This document shows positions 5,562 through 10,811 of a stretch of 10,811 nt of DNA, in pieces (the first letter of the stretch is position 1; each line of letters begins with the position of its first letter). The stretch comes from Stenocarpella maydis (lineage: Eukaryota; Ascomycota; Sordariomycetes; Diaporthales; Diaporthaceae): contig NQMI01000322.1 in NCBI GenBank assembly GCA_002270565.1, forward strand, positions 1 to 10,811. Direction: 5' to 3'. The notes below the pieces were generated by a model. The model made no database searches. It was given only the letters and a program-made list of their open reading frames with translations, and was not told the origin of the DNA. The position numbers and the translations under genes were made by a program.

Positions 5562-7671
5562 ATGCTGGTCATCACCAATTCCGCGATGGCCGGAAGACAA
5601 CTAACACAGCTGGCTCTGCTTCTTTTACTTTCATCAAGTTGTGCCTGGACGAGCGACGGCACGAGGAAACACGAGCGGAGCGACCTGAGACTCGGAAGGG
5701 ACCGAGACATCTTTGTGGAACCGGCCGTTCCGTTGGTCGCCACCGGGAATGGGCTGGACCAAGAACCATTGGAGGAAATTAATGAGCCAACACAACAGTC
5801 TCGACGCCAGGAAGATACACCCGAGATGCACGAACCGCTACAGCAACAGCAACAACATGGCGAAGATACCGTTATGTCCCAACGCCCTCAGTCCAGGTCG
5901 CCCACTGCTGAGGAAGCCGCCCAGATCACATTGCCGCCTTCGATAAATCCGCCCATCCTCCCGCGACAAGACAACAACCAGGGCCAGATAGACGACCTCA
6001 ACAGCCGGCTCCAATCCGCACAACAGTCCGCCCAGCAGGCCCTCCAGTCTCTCAGCGACGCGTCCCGCCGAGTCTCACAGGCCAGCCAACAACTCTCACA
6101 ATCGTCCCAGCAGCTCTCACAGCAGAGCCAGCAGCTCTCGCAGTCGTCCCGGCAGCTCTCTCAGGAGAGCCAACAATTATCACAGAGCCTCCAGCAGGCC
6201 ACGCAGTCCATCCAATCCCTGACACAGGCCGTGAGCTCCGCCCAGTCAAGCGGGAGCTCTGCGTTTGCGAGCTGCACGAATAGCGCCTCGGCGGCGCTAG
6301 CGCAGGCCTCGGGCGAGCTTGCGAGCAAGGTTGGCGCCGCCCAGGCGCAGATCACGCTCGCCAATGTGAGTATCAAGCCTGCCATTTGCTTTTCCATATT
6401 CCATAATGGCGGCCCCTTTCTCGAGTCCTCTTGCTCTCGAAAACATCCTCCCATCTCATCGCTGACCATTTCAATAGAACCAAGCACAAACCCAGGTCCA
6501 GCAGGCCCAAGGCGCCGCCGTCTCCATCACGCAGGCTGCTCTCGCCATCGTGGGGACGTTCATCGGCTCGTCCCTGCTGACGGTGCTGATCGTCTGGCTA
6601 ATCGTCCGGCACAGGCGCAAGCAGAAGGACCGCGCCGCGGCGCCCATGAACACGGGCGTGAGCAGCTACTACGGCGGCCGGCCCGGCGCCGAGGCGTACG
6701 GCGCCATCGCTAGGGACGTCAAGGACGCCATGCTCATGTCACCCCGGACCAGTGCGGCGACGACCAAGGTCGGCTCGGAGAAGACCCGGTCCTTTGGCGG
6801 GAGCAGGGGCAATGACATGGTCACCAAGGGGTACGGCCTGGAGAAGGGAGCCGCCGGGGGTGCAGGGGGTGCGCCAGGAGACAGCAATATCCAGATAGGG
6901 TACGCCCGGAGCACCAACTATCGCGAGCGCAACGCCCCGAAGCTGTCGGAGGCGCCGCCGGCACGGAGAAAGGATAACAATAGCGGCAGCGGTAGCAGTC
7001 CCGGCGACGGCATCATGACTGCTACCACGCCGAGGACGCCCAAGTATGAGGTTTTCCCGAAGGTGACACAGCAAGGCTCGCCGCCGGCAGGGGTTCCCGG
7101 AGGGCAGTCCGCCCGGGGAGGAGGAGCAGGAGGCGGCGGCGGCGGTGGTGGTGATGGAGGAGGAGGGAAGGCAGGAGGCAGTGGCGCGCCGCGGCCCCGG
7201 TCGTCGATCCAGCCCGACTACAATCTCCAGGAGTGGCTCCAGACGACGACAGTCTCCCCCTTCGGGACGCTTGAGCGGCCGCTCAACAACAACCAAAACA
7301 ACAACAACAACGCAACCGCAACCAACGCCATCCCGCAGCGGGTTGTCCCACAGCCTCAGACTCAGCCTCAGCCTCAACAGCCGCCAAAGCGCACCTCGGA
7401 TATCAAGTGGCCGCTGCAGGGGTCCTCGTCATCGGAGCCGCCGTCGCGGTCCAACAGCAACACGTCGCGGCCGGACGTGGACGTCCAGATCGACGCCGGG
7501 GCTGGAGCCGCCACTGCGGTGACGAGGGAGCCTGCCGCAGCGCCGAGGACCGTCACCGTCGCGAACGCGGGGGCCCCTGCGCCGACAAGATCTGTGAGGG
7601 TCGGCGTCGAGAGCATGAGGGGGGTGGGGCTGCCTGGGGTGGCGAGAAAGCTGCCGCTGAGGGATCCGTAA
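5562..7671 (+). CDS. Uncharacterised type I membrane protein with heptad-repeat coiled-coil ectodomain
   Basis: I do not recognise a named family. Exons 5562-6365 and 6478-7671 encode 665 residues. The first ATG after an in-frame stop is 5562; Met9 (5586) has a better context and directly starts a signal peptide (MAGRQLTQ, then an L5 core, then SSSCAW). Residues about 32-140 are acidic and Gln-rich with a Q5 run. Residues 172-227 form eight 7-residue repeats of type SQSSQQL with Leu at a fixed place, so a coiled-coil stalk is likely. An Ala/Gln-rich helical stretch with a single Cys (238) follows and runs into one membrane span at about 288-311, then the basic stop-transfer RHRRKQKDR. The 354-residue cytosolic tail is disordered: Gly-rich (about 480-502), Asn-rich (538-547), Gln/Pro-rich, with one hydrophobic/aromatic island, YNLQEWLQTTTVSPFGTLE (516-534). 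No NxS/T sequon lies in the ectodomain. Architecture resembles fungal wall or stress sensors (WSC/Mid2 type) but has no WSC cysteine domain. A sensor or cell-surface scaffold role is inferred only from layout. Confidence 0.82.
6075..6242 (+). repeat. Eight in-frame 21-bp (7-residue) repeats
   Basis: Eight tandem 21-bp units starting at 6075, 6096, 6117, 6138, 6159, 6180, 6201 and 6222. Units 1-5 read SQ-x-S-x-QL with Leu closing each; units 6-8 are degenerate (ends QQA, QSL, SSA). Period seven with a fixed Leu is the coiled-coil signature. Leu codons vary (CTC, TTA, CTG) and Ser and Gln codons are mixed, so the protein pattern is better kept than the DNA. Confidence 0.9.
6366..6477 (+). other. 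Intron of the membrane-protein gene (112 nt, no early in-frame stop)
   Basis: Donor GTGAGT (6366-6371), branch-like GCTGAC (6461-6466) and acceptor TAG (6475-6477). It is phase 0 and joins LAN to NQAQTQ, keeping the Ala/Gln-rich helix continuous. The intron has no stop in the exon 1 frame, and being 112 nt its retention would shift the frame so that translation ends at 6713 without the membrane span. Confidence 0.93.
7115..7183 (+). repeat. G-rich low-complexity tract (Gly run)
   Basis: A strand-asymmetric run of GGA, GGC and GGT codons encodes a Gly-rich linker in the cytosolic tail of the membrane protein. Many GG and GGG blocks make G-quadruplex formation on the coding strand possible. 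Its length is likely to vary between isolates. Confidence 0.75.
7284..7311 (+). repeat. AAC trinucleotide repeat (Asn run)
   Basis: An interrupted AAC repeat encodes LNNNQNNNNN in the tail of the membrane protein, just after the hydrophobic island. It is a simple microsatellite in coding sequence. Confidence 0.8.
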
Positions 7672-7987
7672 TATCTGTGGCCGCGGGGGGTCGGAGGCGG
7701 TAGGAACGGGCAGTGAGTGGTGGTGCATCACAGGCGTCAGGGGCTGTTGGCTGGTCGGTCCGCTCTGGATTTAATGTCTACATATTCTTGCAACTCGTAT
7801 GCCTCCGCGGAGGATGTGTTGGATAAGACATAGCCTCGAAGCCTCCTTGTGGGCGAGGGCAATAATAGAAACACTACCAACCTAATGACGACGTGCTAGC
7901 CAGTCCGCCGGTGCAGCAGCAGCAACAGCCGATGAACAACACACATGGCGGCGAGATAACAAAAGGGCACATCCCCAAGCCCAGCCT
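7672..7987. other. Convergent 3' intergenic region
   Basis: 316 bp between the stop codons of the membrane-protein gene (plus) and EME1 (minus). It should hold both 3' UTRs, so the transcripts may overlap at their ends. I see no canonical AATAAA on either strand, which is common in fungi, and no gene. CAG-type triplets near 7905-7928 are the only repeat. Confidence 0.6.
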
Positions 7988-10093
7988 TCAGATATCCGTG
8001 CTGGCCTCGTCCCTCCCCGTAAAGACCTTGTGAATCCTCCGGCTGATAGCCTGCCCGATCGTCCGGTCCGTAAACGCCCCGTCCTTGTTCGCACTCTTGC
8101 GGATGCTCTCCAGCGCGAGGGGCCCCTCGTCCTCGAGCCCGCGGACCAGCCTCCCGACGGTCGGATACCGCCCCGCGATGCCGTACGCGATGGGCGCCGT
8201 GATGCGCACAATCTCCTGCAGCATGCGCGCGTACGTGTCGGCGGGGCCGTCGCCCGTGCGGACCTGCCCTGTGTCCATGCAAAAGGCGGCCTCCTCGTTG
8301 GCCGCGTCGCGCTGCCGCCGGTACGGGACCTGGCTGATGTGCTGCGTGAAGGTCGCGACCCACTGCGCCGTCTCGATGGGTGCCGCCGTGTGGTGGATGA
8401 TGACACCGTGCGCCACCTGCAGCTGGAGCAGCGCGTCCTCGACCATGTCCTCATCGATGTACGCGGGCGACGGCTTCGGGTCCTTCCTCCGCCGGCCCGA
8501 GGGTGCCTGGCTGCTCGGGGGCGGGGCAGCAGCGGCTGCTGATGGCGCCGGGTCTGCGTCTGGGCCGGCGTTGCGCACCGCCGACTGGAACTGGCGGTTG
8601 CGGACATTGTAGTTCTTGCGCATCCAGGGGGTCAAACCCTCGATCATGTACATGAGCTGGTCGCCGTCGTAGTGCCGCTGCATCCTGAGGACATGCGCCT
8701 CGAGGTCGGAGCCGTTATCCCCGAGGGCGAGCTCCACGAACTCGGCTGCCGCCATGAGGACCATTGCGTGCTTCTCGGGTTCGATGCGCTCTGCCGGGAT
8801 TGGTTCCCAGTAGCCCTCGTCCTCGTTGAACCTGGCCTTGACCCTCCTCCTCCATTTCACCACGTTGTTAACGGGGCTGTTGTACGGGAAGTACTGGACG
8901 TTGATATCCTCCAGTAGTGCCTCGACCTGCAGCCTTATGCTGGGGTTCATGGATGTTGGGAGGTCGACAATCATTTCTGGCGTGGTGACTTTCTTGCCGG
9001 TCCTGACTTTGTTGACTTCAGCCAATGCTGCTGCCCTCTCCTTCTCCAGTCTCCTCTTCTCCTTGCTTTCTTCTTTCTCACGCTGTTTCCTACGCTTCTC
9101 CGCTTCCCTCGCAGCTGCTTTGTCCTCAGCGGTTGGTTTTGTTTTGGATGTGGAGGGCTTCGACACCGAGGTCCGCGGTGCCGCTACAGCCTTTGACTTG
9201 GTAGTGGCCAAATTCGCCCTCTTGATGCCGCCTATATCAGGGAAATCTTCGTTATCGTCGTTATCAGACGAAATAGGGATATCAGCCAAGTCCCCCAAAT
9301 CAGGTCCCCCAGACCGACTTCTCGCGAGGCCATTGCGTGAGGATTGTGAGTCAAGACGCCATTGGTCTTCTCGACCATTAGCCTCAGGTGCAGAGCTCGA
9401 AATGTGGTCCCACGGTACCGAGTTCCTGGGCCCTAGGCTGTTTCTCTGAGCGCGTGGAGGGCTGTTCACCGGCAGCCCTGGGCTCAGCTCACCTCTCCTG
9501 TGACGTTTGATTGGCATGACCGGCTTGCTCGCCCCCTTCGCAGGAGAGCTCGCGAACGGGTCGTCGTCGTCATTCAAGAAGTCGATGATGTTTTCTTTGT
9601 CTGCGTGCCGAGGAGAGCTTGCAAAAGGATCACTCGAGATCGCATCGCGCTTGTTTGAAGACCTTGGAAGATTGGGCGGACTGGTAAACTCGATGGGGTC
9701 TAATGGAGTGTTCCGCTTCCTTGAGCCGGCAGGCTGCAAAACGCCTGGCCCTCCTCGGATCCTCTCTGCCGTAAATGCCTTAAACTCGATGACAGTTTTG
9801 TTACGAACACTGCCAGTAGTTAAGCTATGATCGCTAGAGACGCGTTGTTTCTTGGCAGGCCTAGATTCAAAGGGGTCGGAGTCGTCGGCTCCTAGGTTCC
9901 CAGTCGAGTCAAAGTCATCAGGGAGGAAGAGAAAATCGTCGGTTTTAGATGCTCGTGAGTTGTATTTCACGGCGATTGGCAGCGTCCCGAGGTCTGGGAT
10001 GGGGTCATCGTCGTCGATGTTGGTCAAGTCGACGACGTCATTGTCTGATGGCCGTCTTTTCCCGTCCATATTTTTAGTGTTGACCGGCTTCAT
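7988..10093 (-). CDS. EME1: Crossover junction endonuclease subunit EME1 (Mms4 homologue)
   Basis: Non-catalytic partner of MUS81; the nuclear complex cuts 3'-flaps, replication-fork structures and Holliday-type joints in repair and meiosis. The intronless frame gives 701 residues; its ATG (10091-10093) follows an in-frame stop at 10112-10114. The N-terminal half is disordered and charged: a SUMO-interaction-like VVDLT followed by acidic residues (20-30), DPFESRP (73-79), two DPFASSP copies (155-161, 178-184) around a KEN box (166-168), and several Ser-Pro/Thr-Pro sites. A highly charged Lys/Arg/Glu helix spans about 322-360. The ERCC4-like nuclease fold runs about 373-590, with VDLPTSMNPSIRLQVEALL, NVVKWRRRVKARFNEDEGYWEP and RIEPEKHAMVLMAAAEFVEL recognisable from fungal Eme1. 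The GDxnERKxxxD active-site signature of MUS81/XPF is absent, as expected for this subunit. A Pro/Ala/Ser-rich insert lies at about 505-545. The C-terminal helix-hairpin-helix region is about 637-690 (GRYPTVGRLVRGLEDEG). Length is within the family range. Confidence 0.93.
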   Translation of the reverse strand: MKPVNTKNMDGKRRPSDNDVVDLTNIDDDDPIPDLGTLPIAVKYNSRASKTDDFLFLPDDFDSTGNLGADDSDPFESRPAKKQRVSSDHSLTTGSVRNKTVIEFKAFTAERIRGGPGVLQPAGSRKRNTPLDPIEFTSPPNLPRSSNKRDAISSDPFASSPRHADKENIIDFLNDDDDPFASSPAKGASKPVMPIKRHRRGELSPGLPVNSPPRAQRNSLGPRNSVPWDHISSSAPEANGREDQWRLDSQSSRNGLARSRSGGPDLGDLADIPISSDNDDNEDFPDIGGIKRANLATTKSKAVAAPRTSVSKPSTSKTKPTAEDKAAAREAEKRRKQREKEESKEKRRLEKERAAALAEVNKVRTGKKVTTPEMIVDLPTSMNPSIRLQVEALLEDINVQYFPYNSPVNNVVKWRRRVKARFNEDEGYWEPIPAERIEPEKHAMVLMAAAEFVELALGDNGSDLEAHVLRMQRHYDGDQLMYMIEGLTPWMRKNYNVRNRQFQSAVRNAGPDADPAPSAAAAAPPPSSQAPSGRRRKDPKPSPAYIDEDMVEDALLQLQVAHGVIIHHTAAPIETAQWVATFTQHISQVPYRRQRDAANEEAAFCMDTGQVRTGDGPADTYARMLQEIVRITAPIAYGIAGRYPTVGRLVRGLEDEGPLALESIRKSANKDGAFTDRTIGQAISRRIHKVFTGRDEASTDI

Positions 10094-10811
10094 GGAAAAC
10101 TTCTTAATCTGTCACAAGCACATTTGTCTTCAACAGAAAGAGTGATGGTTGTTGGAGCACAGCGAGTTCAGAGGCATGAGACGCGCCTCCAACGCGTCGA
10201 TTGAGCTCAGTCGTCGGACTTCTCGTCCGAGTCAGAACAAGCAAAAGTAAATCGGGTCCGTCCTCATGTTGCCTTAGGTAAGCTGTGTTTACGTAAGCGA
10301 ACGGACGCGCGATGGCAGTCACCATCGCACCCAAAGCACTGGTGCTTTATTCCAAGGTTTCGATACATCCCACAGTACACAGGCGGAAAAGGCCACTTGG
10401 GCCTGCTATATACACTGGATTGTGGTTTAGGTGTTGTGGCTTGGGTGTCGGGGCGTAGGTGTCGAGTGGTCAAGGTCAGCCCTGAGCACAAGCAAACGCC
10501 TCGAGCCCACATGGCAAGATGCTTGTACATCGAAAAACGACTGCTTTGTATTTAATTTGCTCGATTTTCGCTCCTCAATTCTTTCCATACTGGACTGTTG
10601 CAGATAGCGAGCTACTATGTGAGGCTTTAGTTATTGCAATGTGGATGAGACAACACCAGCGCTACATAGGTATGTACCCAATGTCATTGGGCTCGGCGGG
10701 CCGTTGCTTGCAACATTGTTCAGCGGAGCGGGACGTGTATCGAGCATGCGAAGCGTGCGAGATATGCGGCCCGCGTAGCATTCTTACCCAGCGTAATTAC
10801 CCGAAAGTTAT
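10094..10811. other. EME1 upstream region and right window edge
   Basis: No gene is supported. Minus-strand frames over 10104-10334 and 10264-10530 start with ATG but are short, Cys/His-scattered and unlike any family. The segment holds two adjacent inverted repeats at 10309-10348, inside the likely EME1 promoter, and a G-rich stretch at about 10420-10480. From 10520 the DNA becomes more AT-rich. No tRNA is seen. Confidence 0.55.
10309..10348. repeat. Two adjacent perfect inverted repeats upstream of EME1
   Basis: The first has arms GCGATGG (10309-10315) and CCATCGC (10322-10328) with a 6-nt spacer. The second has AAAGCAC (10333-10339) and GTGCTTT (10342-10348) with a 2-nt centre. They lie four bases apart, about 215-255 bp upstream of the EME1 ATG. 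Dimeric regulator sites or a relic repeat are both possible. Confidence 0.6.

Noticed and set aside
7882..8607. 241-codon minus-strand frame within the EME1 3' half
   Set aside because: Arg/Ser-rich shadow of EME1 in another frame.
10264..10530. 88-codon minus-strand frame upstream of EME1
   Set aside because: Starts with ATG and has several Cys and His, but their spacing fits no zinc-finger type and it covers the palindromes. Not enough to call a gene.
1..10811. CRISPR array, rRNA, tRNA or integrated virus
   Set aside because: No regularly spaced repeats, no tRNA B-box, no rRNA-like stretch and no viral proteins were seen on either strand.

Overview
This window reads as nuclear DNA of a filamentous ascomycete (Pezizomycotina, most likely Sordariomycetes). 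Its coding regions are GC-rich with strong C/G third-position bias, its two introns are short (99 and 112 nt) with classic fungal donor, branch and acceptor signals, and the intergenic gaps are 0.3-1.3 kb. The proteins are typical of this group: a fungal mitochondrial proline dehydrogenase, an SLC35F-type transporter, a single-pass membrane protein and EME1. I could not fix genus or species. There is no sign of bacterial operons, rRNA, tRNA or CRISPR.

Layout. 1-931 is non-coding: three tight inverted repeats lie at the left edge (37-118), and a group of GATA-factor-like sites (502-702) lies upstream of the first gene. 932-2371 (+) is proline dehydrogenase in two exons. 2372-3005 holds its 3' flank and the promoter/leader of the next gene, with an uORF and a 14-C tract. 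3006-4229 (+) is an intronless SLC35F-family multi-pass transporter. 4230-5561 is a long intergenic region with small palindromes and two related 7-bp micro-repeats. 5562-7671 (+) is a two-exon gene for an uncharacterised type I membrane protein with a heptad-repeat ectodomain and a long disordered tail. 7672-7987 is the convergent 3' flank. 7988-10093 (-) is intronless EME1, the non-catalytic partner of the MUS81 structure-specific nuclease. 10094-10811 is the EME1 upstream region with two adjacent short hairpins.

How the genes relate. I see no shared pathway. Proline catabolism (mitochondria), small-molecule transport (endomembrane or plasma membrane), a possible cell-surface sensor and recombination repair (nucleus) look like ordinary housekeeping neighbours, not a gene cluster. 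The part least explained by known families is the 5562-7671 protein: signal peptide, polyQ/acidic region, eight 7-residue repeats, an Ala-rich helix running into one membrane span, and a 354-residue low-complexity tail with one hydrophobic/aromatic island. The other observations worth a check are the degron/SUMO-type motif layout in the EME1 N-terminus, the leader of the transporter gene and the GATA-site group before proline dehydrogenase.
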